A stretch of DNA of 64,000 nucleotides, taken from contig NC_092340.1 of the NCBI RefSeq assembly GCF_046630445.1, forward strand, positions 367,125,001-367,189,000, read 5' to 3'. This document shows, piece after piece, positions 22,985 through 34,525 of this stretch. The notes beneath the pieces were generated by a model, which saw only the letters and a list, made by a program, of their open reading frames with translations, was not told where the DNA came from and searched no databases. Position numbers and translations under genes: made by a program. Position 1 is the first letter of the stretch. Every line of letters starts with the position of its first letter. This DNA is from Rutidosis leptorrhynchoides (lineage: Eukaryota > Streptophyta > Magnoliopsida > Asterales > Asteraceae).

Positions 22985-23618
22985 CGAATGTGCGTTGATT
23001 TCAAAGACATTAATAAGGCATGTCCTAAGGACAACTACCCTCTCCCGGAGATAGACTGGAAGGTAGAATCACTGTCGGGATTTAGGTACAAGTGTTTTTT
23101 GGACACATACAAGGGTTATCACCAAATCTTAATGGCTGTGGAAGATGAGGACTAGACCGATTTTCATACGCCGCAGGGTATTTATTGTTACACGAAGATG
23201 CCTTTCGGTTTAAAGAATGCGGGCGCGACCTATCAGCGTGTAATTGACGCAGCATTCAAGCACCAAATCGGTAGAAATCTTGAAGCGTACGTCGAAATCT
23301 TCAAGCACCATTGATAATTTGCCATCTCCGAAGACAAAGAAAGATGTGCAGAGTCTAACGGGGAAGCTTGCGGCTATCACACGGTTTCTTTTGAAAGCCG
23401 CAGAACGACAGTTACCATTCTTCAATACTTTGAAAAATTGTTTGAAGAAAAAAGACTTCGTATGGACTCAGGAAGCAGAATCAGCCTTTCAGGAGATGAA
23501 AAAGGTGCTTGCAGAATTACCAACACTTACTGCGCCAGTATCAGGAGAAACGCTAACGCTGTACCTCACGGCATCGAAGGAAGCTGTCAGCTCAGTCCTC
23601 ATCGCGGATCACGGAAAG
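22985..23618 (+). pseudogene. Tat RT with the catalytic YVDD deleted, and start of RNase H
   Basis: RT blocks present are RMCVDFKDINKACPKDNYPL, MPFGLKNAGATYQRVID and NLEAYV, which ends exactly where the catalytic YVDD should be completed (about 23290). The next recognisable text is NLPSPKTKKDVQSLTGKLAA (about 23320), the region after the RT thumb. A deletion, probably of a few hundred bases, has removed the active site and shifted the frame. A further TAG lies at 23155-23157. The last part is the RNase H start (LTLYLTASKEAVSSVLIADH), ending at an intron donor after GGAAAG at 23618. Confidence 0.85.
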
Positions 23619-23682
23619 GTAATCCATTAATTTACATGCTTTATTTATATCGCAGAAATTTAACGACTGAGGTTTTTCTCAG
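23619..23682 (+). other. Intron 1 in Tat RNase H (64 nt, phase 0)
   Basis: GTAATCC...TTTTTCTCAG interrupts the RNase H frame between DHGK and TQMPVYFVSKTL, two segments that are contiguous in other gypsy RNase H proteins. The segment contains stops in the pol frame and has a pyrimidine-rich 3' end. Removing it restores the frame. Confidence 0.75.
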
Positions 23683-23847
23683 ACGCAAATGCCGGTCTAC
23701 TTCGTAAGCAAGACGCTGACATCAAGCGAAGTAAACTACTCACCAATAGAAAAGCTTGTATATGCGCTGGTCCATACGGCGCGGCGTTTGCGCCAATATT
23801 TTCAAGCACATCCAATCGTGGTTCTAACTGATCAACCAATCAAACAG
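23683..23847 (+). pseudogene. Tat RNase H, middle exon
   Basis: It encodes 55 codons: TQMPVYFVSKTL, EVNYSPIEKLVYALVHTARR and VVLTDQPIKQ, the standard gypsy RNase H core with its SPIEK and LTDQP blocks. The exon ends CAG before GTTGGTAAAT and is phase 0 on both sides. Confidence 0.8.
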
Positions 23848-23978
23848 GTTGGTAAATGCCTACTTTGCGGCAATGACCGGGGTTACCGCATTGACTAACG
23901 CAATCATTTTTCTTTCAGGTGTTATACAGGCAATGACCGGGGTTACCGCATTGACTAACGCAATCATTTTTCTTTCAG
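23848..23978 (+). other. Intron 2 in Tat RNase H with a 60-bp tandem duplication
   Basis: The donor is CAG-GTTGGTAAATG and acceptors TTTTTCTTTCAG occur at 23918 and 23978, exactly 60 bp apart. The unit GGCAATGACCGGGGTTACCG...GTTATACA is repeated, doubling the 3' splice site and the first bases of the next exon. Only the distal acceptor leaves an open frame, since the proximal one soon meets TGA. The ancestral intron would have been 71 nt. Confidence 0.75.
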
Positions 23979-24795
23979 GTGTTATACAAGCCTGAGATTT
24001 CTGGCCGAATGGCTAAGTGGGCAGTTGAATTAGGTGAACATGAAATAAATTTCTCTTCGCGCAGTGCGGTTAAGGGTCAAATACTTGCTGATTACCTAGC
24101 AGAATTACCTGCGGATGTCGAGGCGTCAGCAGAACATCAGGATCCACCTGCACCAACTTTGTCACCATGGGAATTGTACACCGATGGTGCGTGCAGCACA
24201 TCTGGTGCAGGTGCGGGTATAATTTTAACAGGCCCAGATGGCGAAGAGCATACATACGCACTGCGGTTTAATTTTGCTGTTACGAACAACGAAGCAGAGT
24301 ATGAGGCTCTGTTAGCAGGTATGCGCATTGCGCATAAGTTAAATGTTAAAATTTTGCACGCATATGTGGATTCAAAGCTAGTATGCAGTCAAGTCAGCGG
24401 AGATTTCGAAGCGCATGACATAGCCATGCAGCAATATCTATCGCTTGTTCACAACCTCGCTGACCAATTTGAAGCTTTTCAAATCTCCCACGTAATGCAT
24501 GGGCAAAATAAGAAGGCGGATGCGCTAAGCAAACTGGCTGCCTTGGCTTTTGATCATATGGGAAAGAAAGTTCTAATAGAAGAACTCAATGCGAAATCCA
24601 TTGTTATGATGCCTTTAGTGGCACCAGTTGAGGAATCAAGCTCAACATGGATGACGCCCATTGTGGCTTTTCTGCGGGATGGCACATCTCCTGCGGATTC
24701 CACTGATGCAAAGAAAGTCCGCGTTAAGGCACCGCTGTATGCCCTTGAGTGTGACGTCCTATATTGAAAGAATTATTTGGGATCGCACTTAAGGT
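23979..24795 (+). pseudogene. Tat RNase H end and archaeal-type second RNase H
   Basis: After VLYKPEISGRMAKWAVELGE, the end of the retroviral-type RNase H, comes a second domain. It begins WELYTDGACSTSGAGAGI (first D), then NNEAEYEALLAGMRIA (E), AYVDSKLVCSQVSG (D) and GQNKKADALSKLA (D). This archaeal-type RNase H is the marker of the Tat lineage. A TGA at 24765-24767 (CGA to TGA) is the only stop before the element B insertion. Joining 24800 to 34180, with one GCATT, continues KNYLGSHLRCIGPKEAEE into the integrase. Confidence 0.9.
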
Positions 24796-24800
24796 GCATT

Positions 24801-27069
24801 TGTAACATCCCGCCTTTTTACATTTACTTTTCCGTTATACTAATTTAAACTCCATTATATGTTTATAACATCTCCCGTTAATACGCGTTTTAAATTATCT
24901 CGTTTAGGTAATTCACGCACCCGATCCAAATTAGAGGGACTAAACTTGCCAAGAGGCCAAAGATTTGACTAGGTCAACTAGTCAAACCTTCAACCTCCTC
25001 CTCTCATTTCAACATCTCCATCTTTCTTCTACTCCCTTTTTTTCTCTCAAGAACACCAACAAGAATTCATCATCTAAATTCGGATTAGGAAGCTAGCAAC
25101 AAAACAAATTGCAAATTCGTGATCCTTGCATCTTCCTCTTCGATTCCATACCGATTTCATTACGTTTGGGTAACTTTCTAAAATCACTAGATTTTGTGTT
25201 CTTGATGTTTTTAACTTATAAAAGTGTTAATTAGTGTCTATGGCTCAAGTCTAACATGAATATATGATTTATATGCTCGATCTCGTTGTTTTAGTGTAAC
25301 TAGCATGAACTTGAATTTTGGTGTGTTGTTCTTGAATTTAGGATGATCATATGTGGTTAGATGTTAAAAGTTGATGTTTTAATTGTGTTACTAGCATCAC
25401 TAGCTTCAATTTGATGTGTAGGTTGCCTTAGAAAACTTCATGAACTTGATTATTGATTTTGGTGAATTTGGGTTAGGGTTTGATGAACTTGAAATGGACT
25501 TTTGATGCATTGAATGCCATGGATTATTATTGGTAAGTGTTTAGTTGGATTGTATGCTTGATTACCTTCGAAGCTGCATATCATTCATGTAAATTGGTTG
25601 CCCGAATCATTGAATTGCATTTATGAACTTGTATGCGGTTAATGTTAAGCATTAGATGCGGTTTTGGTTGTTGTAATAGGTAGATTGATTGATAAAATGT
25701 GTTTAGTTGTTTTCCTCGTCAAATTGCCTTCCCAACGGTATAAGATACTTGTCTTAATTGTTTGCGGATCATAAATGGTGATTGTTTGAAGTTAGGTTCG
25801 TGCTTAAAACTTAAAAACTGCCAGAATTCTCTGCACAGGTAATGGCGCGGCGCGCCATATACCCGCGCGGCGCGCCAAAGTGGTCTGTCCAACTTTGTCA
25901 ATTTTTGAATAATGTTTGCTATGCTACGCACCTCCGATTCACATGTAACTTGTTCTAACATGCTCATACATGATTAAAAACCTCAGAAAAATAGTTCGGG
26001 ACCCGACCCGAACGTGTTGACTTTTTCGTTGACTTTGACCGACCAAAGTTTGACTTTTTGTCAAACTTAACCAAATGATTATGCAACCTTCCTAACTTGT
26101 TTATATACTTGTATCTTGCATGAAACTTGACAATTTGATTTCACATGCTACATAATCGAGTCGTAACGAGCCATAGGACTAATTGAACATCTTTGACCTA
26201 TCGTGTTTACCGTTATTGATACGACCTATTTGTTTAGGTCAAGACTAGCACTATCCTTCGCACACGTTATTTTGTGAAGTACTTTTCGTACGTGCACTCA
26301 AGGTGAGATCATAGTCCAACTTTTACTCTTTTGCACTTACATTTGGGATGAGAAAAACATAAACGTTTCTTTTTACTAAGTGAACACAAGTACAGGAAAA
26401 CAAACATTCTACATACGAGTTTGAACAAAAATCCTCAATTCGATTATCATTAGTTACACTTGCCGGGTGTAAGCGAGAACTTACGTTATATGGCCATATG
26501 GGTTTGACAAACCCTCATTCAAACGGTTCGCTACCGTTTACGAATGAAATGTATTTTCGAGAAACAGTGTATGTTCTAACACTATTGTGATGGGGTTCTA
26601 TGGAAGGAATGTTAAGCATTGATAATTGGGTGCTCGTGAAACAAACTTTTGGAATGTATTACTATTATCTCATGGTTGCAAATCTTGTGGTTCACTTGTA
26701 CTTACTTACTTAAACCTATGATTTCACCAACGTTTTCGTTGACAGATTTCTATGTTTTTCTCAGGTCCTTGAACGATACATGATACATGCTTCCGCTCAT
26801 TATTTTGATACTTGCATTGGATGTCGAGTATATATGCATACATGGAGCGTCTTTTGGCTACTTTTAAATTGTGTCGCATAAGTTTCATTTGTACTTAAAA
26901 CTTTGTATCGTAACTTGTGGTGGAACTATTCTTGTAAACTTTGAACAATCTTTACATTTGAAATGAATGCGACATATCTTTTGGTCAAACGTTGTTTTAA
27001 AGACTTATGACCACGTAACGGGACCTAAGTAGACGGCGCCGTCAATGACGATTTTGTCGGGTCGCTACA
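24801..27069 (+). repeat. 5' LTR of element B
   Basis: TGTAACATCCCGCC...GTCGCTACA. It contains two GC-rich odd palindromes at 25842-25858 (ATGGCGCG-G-CGCGCCAT) and 25865-25875. Otherwise AT-rich and non-coding. Confidence 0.97.
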
Positions 27070-27071
27070 GA

Positions 27072-27083
27072 TGGTATCAGAGC
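27072..27083 (+). promoter_or_regulatory. Primer-binding site of element B (initiator-Met tRNA)
   Basis: TGGTATCAGAGC, two bases after the 5' LTR, is the classical plant LTR-retrotransposon site complementary to the 3' end of initiator-Met tRNA. Confidence 0.9.
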
Positions 27084-27492
27084 GTTGGTTGTAGGGATTT
27101 AGAGTTCATTGGTGTCAACCTCGAGTCATAGGGTACATTGGTGAGTCTAGACTACAACCGGCATATAGACTTGAAGTAGGAATTACTTGACTACTTGTGC
27201 ATTTATACTCGAACGCTTCTACTCATATCTACTCTTAGTTCATCTTAATCTCATGTTGTTTAAATTGATTGACACGCCACCTTGACTTTATAGAATAATG
27301 TCGAATGCACATATGAATCAGGGTAATATAATTGTCGGGATTATATTACGGTGACTCATATGAACGTTCCGACATTATGACATAAAGAATTTAAGGCGAG
27401 TCGAGGAAAAACTTCTCTTTATCTTTATTCTATATCACGGTTAGTATTATTGAGAATACTAATCAACGATATTCTTGTGTCTTGAATGAACA

Positions 27493-30400
27493 ATGGCTCC
27501 TCGTCGTGTACGCCGCAATGAAACTCCCGAACAAGCTCTCGAACGGATGATAGCCACCGCCGTAGATGCGGCCATGGCCGGTCACTCATCCAACAACAAT
27601 AATAATAACAACCACAACAACAACAACAACAACAACAACAATGGAGCCGGAAACTCAAACGAGGGATGCTCCTATAAAGCTTTCATGGGGTGCAAACCTC
27701 ACACTTTTGATGGAACCGGGGGACCGGTCATGCTCACCCGATGGTTTGAGCAAACGGAAGCCGTCTTTAGCATAAGCGGTTGTCGGGACCAAGACAAGGT
27801 CAAATACTCCACTCACACCTTCGCCGGTGTCGCTCTTACATGGTGGAATACTTATGTACAATCGGTGGGTACCGATGAAGCTCACGCCCTCTCTTGGGCC
27901 GACTTGAGGGAAAAGATGATTGTCGAATATTTCCCTCGTGAAGAAACCCGAAGGCTCGAACAAGAGCTAAGAACTTTAAAGGCGATCGGAAATGATCTCA
28001 AGGCTTACAATCAACGATTTTCCGAACTAGCCTTGATGTGCCCAAATCTTGTGAACCCCGAAGCTTTAAGGGTTGAACTTTACATGGATGGTCTTCCAAA
28101 GAGTATCAAACACGGAGTAATGTCATCCAAACCCACTAATCATCAAGAAGCTTTGAACATGGCCCGCAAATTGATAGAAACGGTTGACGAAATCGTAGTT
28201 CCGGCACCTAAGGCCGAGGATAAATCGGGCGGAAACAAAAGAAAGTGGGAACCCTCCCAATCAAACAACAACAACTTTGCTAAGAAACCTTACACCTCCG
28301 ACGGCAAGAAGGGTTATGCCGGGAACCTACCTCTTTGCAACAAATGCAACAAACATCACTTTGGCGAATGTAGTAAGTTAATTTGCCACCGGTGCCAAGG
28401 AGTTGGTCATAAGGCCAACGATTGTAAAAGTGCCACTCCCGTCGCTCGAAAGTGGCCCAATGCACCAAAGACGGGCACTTGTTACGAATGTGGCCAAACG
28501 GGTCATTATAGAAATGCATGCCTAAAGAAGAAAGATAACCCCAATACGCGCGGCCGAGCTTTCAACATCAACACTGAGGAAGCCCGGGATGACACTGAAC
28601 TAGTCACGGGTACGTTTCTTCTCAACAATTCTTATGTCTCTTGCTTATTCGATTCGGGTGCCGATAAATGCTTTGTATCCAAGACTTTGACTCATTCTTT
28701 TAGCACTCCACCTCTTCCATTAGATACCACTTATACCATTGAAGTGGCTAACGGGAAACTATTAAGTGCCGACACATATTACCGAGGGTGTACGTTAAAC
28801 ATTTTGGGTAAGGAATTTGAAATTGACTTGATACCCATGGAACTAGGAAGCTTTGATGTAATAATCGGTATGAATTGGTTAGTCAAAACGAAATCTCACA
28901 TCCTTTGTGATCTTAACGCAATCCGAATTCCTATCGAGAATGGTGAACCTTTGATTGTTTATGGCGATAAGAGTTGCACCAGACTCAACCTCGTTTCGTG
29001 CCTTAAAGTTAGAAAACTACTCCGTAAGGGTTGTTTTGCGATCCTTGCCCACGTTAAGAAGGTCGAGTCCGATGAGAAGCATATCGATGATGTGCAAATT
29101 GTTAGTGACTTTTCTGATGTATTTCCCGACGAATTGCCGGGTCTTCCACCTCATCGACCGGTTGAATTCCAAATCGATCTTATTCCGGGAGCCGCACCCG
29201 TAGCACGCGCACCGTATAGACTTGCTCCATCCGAAATGCAAGAATTGCAAAGTCAAATCCAAGAACTACTTGATCGTGGTTTTATCCAACCTAGCCATTC
29301 ACCATGGGGCGCTCCGATTTTGTTTGTTAAAAAGAAAGACGGATCCCTACGAATGTGCATTGACCATCGTGAACTAAACAAATTGACGGTTAAGAACCGA
29401 TATCCTCTTCCTCGCATCGATGACCTCTTTGATCAACTACAAGGGTCTTGTGTATATTCGAAAATCGATCTCCGCTCGGGTTATCATCAATTGAGGTTTA
29501 AGGGGGAAGATGTCTCCAAAACCGCTTTCCGAACTCGTTATGGTAGTTATGAATTCCTTGTCATGCCATTTAGTCTCACTAACGCACCGGCGGTGTTCAT
29601 GGATCTTATGAACCGCGTGTGCAAACCGTATCTCGATAAATTCGTTATTGTGTTCATCGATGACATATTGATCTATTCTAAAAATGAAGAAGAGCACGAA
29701 CAACATCTCCGACTTGTGCTTGAACTCTTGAGACAAGAACGACTTTATGCCAAATTCTCCAAGTGTGAATTTTGGTTAAAGGAAGTTCAATTTCTTGGTC
29801 ATGTTGTAAGTGATCAAGGTATTAAAGTCGATCCCACGAAAATCGAAGCCATTAGTAAATGGGAGACTCCTACTACTCCTACTCACATTCGTCAATTCTT
29901 GGGTCTCGCCGGGTACTATCGTAGATTCATCGAAAACTTTTCTTTAGTTGCACGTCCTCTAACCGCATTGACTCACAAGGGAAAGAAATTCATTTGGGCG
30001 ACCGAACATGAATCCGCATTCCAAATCTTGAAAACGAAGCTAACCACCGCTCCTATCTTGTCACTTCCCGAAGGCAATGATGACTTTGTTGTATATTGCG
30101 ATGCCTCGAAACATGGTTTTGGGTGTGTATTGATGCAACGAACGAAAGTCATTGCTTATGCTTCTCGACAACTCAAAATTCATGAACGAAACTATACGAC
30201 ACATGATCTCGAACTCGGAGCCGTTGTCTTTGCACTTAAAATGTGGAGACACTATCGTTATGGAACCAAGAGTACTATCTTCACCGATCACAAAAGCCTT
30301 CAACACATCTTCTATCAAAAGCAACTAAACATGAGACAACGACGGTGGATTGAAACTTTGAACAATTACGATTGCGAGCTTCGTTACCATCCCGGGAAGG

Positions 30401-30600
30401 CAAACGTAGTAGCCGATGCCTTAAGTCGAAAAGAAAGAGCGGTGCCTCTTCGTGTCCGAGCTTTAAACATCACCATTCACACCAACCTTAATAGCCAAAT
30501 TCGGGTAGCCCAAGATGCGGCTCTCAAGGATGAAAACCTTTCACACGAGCTCTTGAACATTCTCGTCTCTCGATTCGAAATTAGGGAGACCGGACTCTGA
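27493..30600 (+). pseudogene. Element B gag, protease, RT and RNase H
   Basis: ATG at 27493 starts a 1035-codon frame. A poly-Asn tract (residues 34-50) comes from AAC/AAT repeats. Gag domain: [15 protein letters not shown] (about 113), [12 protein letters not shown]. Two CCHC knuckles follow: [14 protein letters not shown] (about 298) and [14 protein letters not shown] (about 332). Protease: [12 protein letters not shown] (about 386). [35 protein letters not shown] (the usual G is S) and catalytic FIDDILIYS (about 720). RNase [11 protein letters not shown] (about 865) and [13 protein letters not shown]. The frame ends at TGA 30598-30600, where CGA is expected; the same frame then continues into integrase. 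The chromovirus-type order supports Tekay/Del. One nonsense change is the only defect seen in this part. Confidence 0.93.
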
Positions 30601-31905
30601 TATTACGCCGGAAGGATTTGGGTGCCTAGTTATGGGGACCTACGAAGCCTTATTTTAGATGAAGCCCATAAGTCAAGATACTCGATTCACCCCGGTGCCA
30701 ATAAGATGTACCACGACCTTAAACAACTATATTGGTGGCCGAACATCAAAAGGGACGTAGCTACTTATGTTTCCAAGTGTTTGACATGTTCCAAAGTCAA
30801 AGCCGAACACCAAAGACCGTCCGGACTACTTCAACAACCCGAGATCCCGCAATGGAAGTGGGAAAGGATAACGATGGATTTTATCACCAAGCTACCAAAA
30901 ACGACGGGCGGTTATGATACCATTTGGGTTATTGTTGACCGTCTCACCAAATCCGCACACTTCCTTGCCATGAAAGAAACGGACAAAATGGAGAAACTTG
31001 CACAACTTTACATTAAGGAGATCGTAGCCCGACACGGTGTACCTTTATCGATTATCTCCGACCGAGATGGCCGTTTCGTTTCTAGATTTTGGCGTACTTT
31101 GCAAGAAGCATTGGGAACGCGTTTAGACATGAGCACCGCATATCATCCTCAAACCGATGGACAAAGCGAACGTACAATTCAAACCTTAGAGGACATGTTA
31201 CGAGCTTGCGTGGTTGATTTCGGAAAAGCTTGGGACAAGCACTTACCTCTCGCCGAGTTCTCTTACAACAATAGTTATCACGCGAGTATTAAAGTCGCAC
31301 CTTTTGAAGCGCTATATGGCCGAAAATGTTGTTCACCTCTTTGTTGGGCCGAAGTAGGCGACGTACAAATCACCGGACCCGAACTCATTCACGAAACCAC
31401 CGAGAAAATTGTTCAAATCCGAGATAGGCTTAGGACGGCCCGAAGTCGTCAAAAGAGCTATACCGACAAACGACGCAACGATCTTGAATTTCAAGTCGGT
31501 GACCGAGTAATGTTAAAAGTCGCGCCTTGGAAAGGTGTAATCCATTTTGGGAAACGCGGGAAGCTGAATCCAAGGTATATTGGTCCTTTCGAAATCTTGG
31601 TGCGTATTGGAACCGTTGCGTATCGTTTAGATCTTCCGCCTCAATTGAACTCCGTTCATCCTACCTTCCATGTATCTAACTTGAAAAAGTGTCTTGCCGA
31701 ACCCGATATCGTCATTCCTCTCGAGGAACTTACTATTGATGACAAACTTCACTTTACCCGAGTTTACTTGGGAAAGGCAAGATCAAATGCAAAGGAAGTA
31801 TCCTCATCTATTCGTGAATTCGGAAACACAAGATCTCGAGGAAGAAACAACGACTACTACGCCTACTTAAATTTCGGGACGAAATTTCTTTTAAGGAGTA
31901 GGTAA
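30601..31905 (+). pseudogene. Element B integrase with deleted chromodomain
   Basis: It continues the gag-pol frame after the stop. The HHCC zinc-binding block spans [18 protein letters not shown] to [11 protein letters not shown]. The catalytic triad is seen as TMDFITKLP (D), [13 protein letters not shown] (D) and [14 protein letters not shown] (E). The GPF/Y module shows [12 protein letters not shown] and the [13 protein letters not shown] linker follows. At about 31753 the chromodomain is cut: LHF is followed out of frame by the text [19 protein letters not shown] in the next frame, so about 95-100 bp with the chromodomain N-terminal half is missing. The shifted frame runs to 31905. Confidence 0.9.
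31869..31905 (+). promoter_or_regulatory. Hairpin and polypurine region of element B
   Basis: AAATTTCG-GGA-CGAAATTT at 31869-31887, then TTTTAAGGAGTAGGTAA immediately before the 3' LTR. Same layout as elements A and C. Confidence 0.65.
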
Positions 31906-34174
31906 TGTAACATCCCGCCTTTTTCCATTTACTTTTCCGTTATACTAATTTAAACTCCGTTATATGTTTATAACATCTCCCGTTAATACGCGTTTTAAAT
32001 TATCTCGTTTAGGTAATTCACGCACCCGATCCAAATTAGAGGGACTAAACTTGCCAAGAGGCCAAAGATTTGACTAGGTCAACTAGTCAAACCTTCAACC
32101 TCCTCCTCTCATTTCAACATCTCCATCTTTCTTCTACTCCCTTTTTTTCTCTCAAGAACACCAACAAGAATTCATCATCTAAATTCGGATTAGGAAGCTA
32201 GCAACAAAACAAATTGCAAATTCGTGATCCTTGCATCTTCCTCTTCGATTCCATACCGATTTCATTACATTTGGGTAACTTTCTAAAATCACTAGATTTT
32301 GTGTTCTTGATGTTTTTAACTTATAAAAGTGTTAATTAGTGTCTATGGCTCAAGTCTAACATGAATATATGATTTATATGCTCGATCTCGTTGTTTTAGT
32401 GTAACTAGCATGAACTTGAATTTTGGTGTGTTGTTCTTGAATTTAGGATGATCATATGTTGTTAGATGTTAAAAGTTGATGTTTTAATTGTGTTACTAGC
32501 ATCACTAGCTTCAATTTGATGTGTAGGTTGCCTTAGAAAACTTCATGAACTTGATTATTGATTTTGGTGAATTTGGGTTAGGGTTTGATGAACTTGAAAT
32601 GGACTTTTGATGCATTGAATGCCATGGATTATTATTGGTAAGTGTTTAGTTGGATTGTATGCTTGATTACCTTCGAAGCGGCATATCATTCATGTAAATT
32701 GGTTGCCCGAATCATTGAATTGCATTTATGAACTTGTATGCGGTTAATGTTAAGCATTAGATGCGGTTTTGGTTGTTGTAATAGGTAGATTGATTGATAA
32801 AATGTGTTTAGTTGTTTTCCTCGTCAAATTGCCTTCCCAACGGTATAAGATACTTGTCTTGATTGTTTGCGGATCATAAATGGTGATTGTTTGAAGTTAG
32901 GTTCGTGCATAAAACTTAAAAACTGCCAGAATTCTCTGCACAGGTAATGGCGCGGCGCGCCATATACCCGCGCGGCGCGCCAAAGTGGTCTGTCCAACTT
33001 TGTCAATTTTTGAATAATGTTTGCTATGCTACGCACCTCCGATTCACATGTAACTTGTTCTAACATGCTCATACATGATTAAAAACCTCAGAAAAATAGT
33101 TCGGGACCCGACCCGAACGTGTTGACTTTTTCGTTGACTTTGACCGACCAAAGTTTGACTTTTTGTCAAACTTAACCAAATGATTATGCAACCTTCCTAA
33201 CTTGTTTATATACTTGTATCTTGCATGAAACTTGACAATTTGATTTCACATGCTACATAATCGAGTCGTAACGAGCCATAGGACTAATTGAACATCTTTG
33301 ACCTATCGTGTTTACCGTTATTGATACGACCTATTTGTTTAGGTCAAGACTAGCACTATCCTTCGCACACGTTATTTTGTGAAGTACTTTTCGTACGTGC
33401 ACTCAAGGTGAGATCATAGTCCCACTTTTACTCTTTTGCACTTACATTTGGGATGAGAAAAACATAAACGTTTCTTTTTACTAAGTGAACACAAGTACAG
33501 GAAAACAAACATTCTACATACGAGTTTGAACAAAAATCCTCAATTCGATTATCATTAGTTACACTTGCCGGGTGTAAGCGAGAACTTATGTTATATGGCC
33601 ATATGGGTTTGACAAACCCTCATTCAAACGGTTCGCTACCGTTTACGAATGGAATGTATTTTCGAGAAACAGTGTATGTTCTAACACTATTGTGATGGGG
33701 TTCTATGGAAGGAATGTTAAGCATTGATAATTGGGTGCTCGTGAAACAAACTTTTGGAATGTATTACTATTATCTCATGGTTGCAAATCTTGTGGTTCAC
33801 TTGTACTTACTTACTTAAACCTATGATTTCACCAACGTTTTCGTTGACAGATTTATATGTTTTTCTCAGGTCCTTGAACGATACATGATACATGCTTCCG
33901 CTCATTATTTTGATACTTGCATTGGATGTCGAGTATATATGCATACATGGAGCGTCTTTTGGCTACTTTTAAATTGTGTCGCATAAGTTTCATTTGTACT
34001 TAAAACTTTGTATCGTAACTTGTGGTGGAACTATTCTTGTAAACTTTGAACAATCTTTACATTTGAAATGAATGCGACATATCTTTTGGTCAAACGTTGT
34101 TTTAAAGACTTATGACCACGTAACGGGACCTAAGTAGACGGCGCCGTCAATGACGATTTTGTCGGGTAGCTACA
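31906..34174 (+). repeat. 3' LTR of element B
   Basis: TGTAACATCCCGCC...GTAGCTACA, same length as the 5' copy. The GC palindrome is repeated at 32947-32963. Confidence 0.97.
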
Positions 34175-34179
34175 GCATT

Positions 34180-34456
34180 GGCCCGAAAGAGGCAGAGGAA
34201 GTTGTACGCGAGGTGCATAAAGGTGCATGCACACTCCATTCGGGGCACAGGTCCATTGTGTCAAAAATAATGCGGCTAGGATATTATTGGCCCACCATGT
34301 ACGCGGATACTGCACGCATAGTTAAGCAATGTGAATCATGCCAAATACATGCACCTATTAGCAGAGCACCTGCGCATCCAATGATACCAGTCTCCTCACC
34401 GTGGCCATTCTGCAAATGGGCAATCGACATAGTCGGACCATTCCCAAAAGGCCGAG
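34180..34456 (+). pseudogene. Tat integrase, zinc-binding exon
   Basis: Directly after the target duplication of element B the Tat frame resumes. EEVVREVHKGACTLHSGHRS carries the two histidines, CESCQIHA the two cysteines, and KWAIDIVGPFPKGRG the first catalytic aspartate. It ends at the intron donor GGCCGAG-GTAATT. Confidence 0.88.
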
Positions 34457-34525
34457 GTAATTTTATCATTTATTTTCTAAACATGTTACTCACATCAGTA
34501 CCTTACGCACATTCTGCACACGCAG
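34457..34525 (+). other. Intron 3 in Tat integrase (69 nt, phase 1)
   Basis: GTAATTTTATC...CACACGCAG separates GPFPKGRG from NIKFLIVAIDYFTKW, which are adjacent in other integrases. The segment stays open in frame by chance, but the encoded text (NFIIYFLNMLLTSV) has no counterpart in integrases. Splicing restores the standard protein. Confidence 0.7.

Larger units (their letters stand above)
24801..34174 (+). mobile_element. Ty3/gypsy Tekay-type element B, nearly intact
   Basis: Two 2269-bp LTRs flank 4836 bp of internal sequence, and GCATT is duplicated at 24796-24800 and 34175-34179. By eye the LTRs differ at about 12 positions, so this is among the youngest insertions here. It lies inside the Tat pol gene in the same orientation. 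The internal region has a primer site, a single gag-pol frame with one stop, and a chromodomain deletion. Confidence 0.97.
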
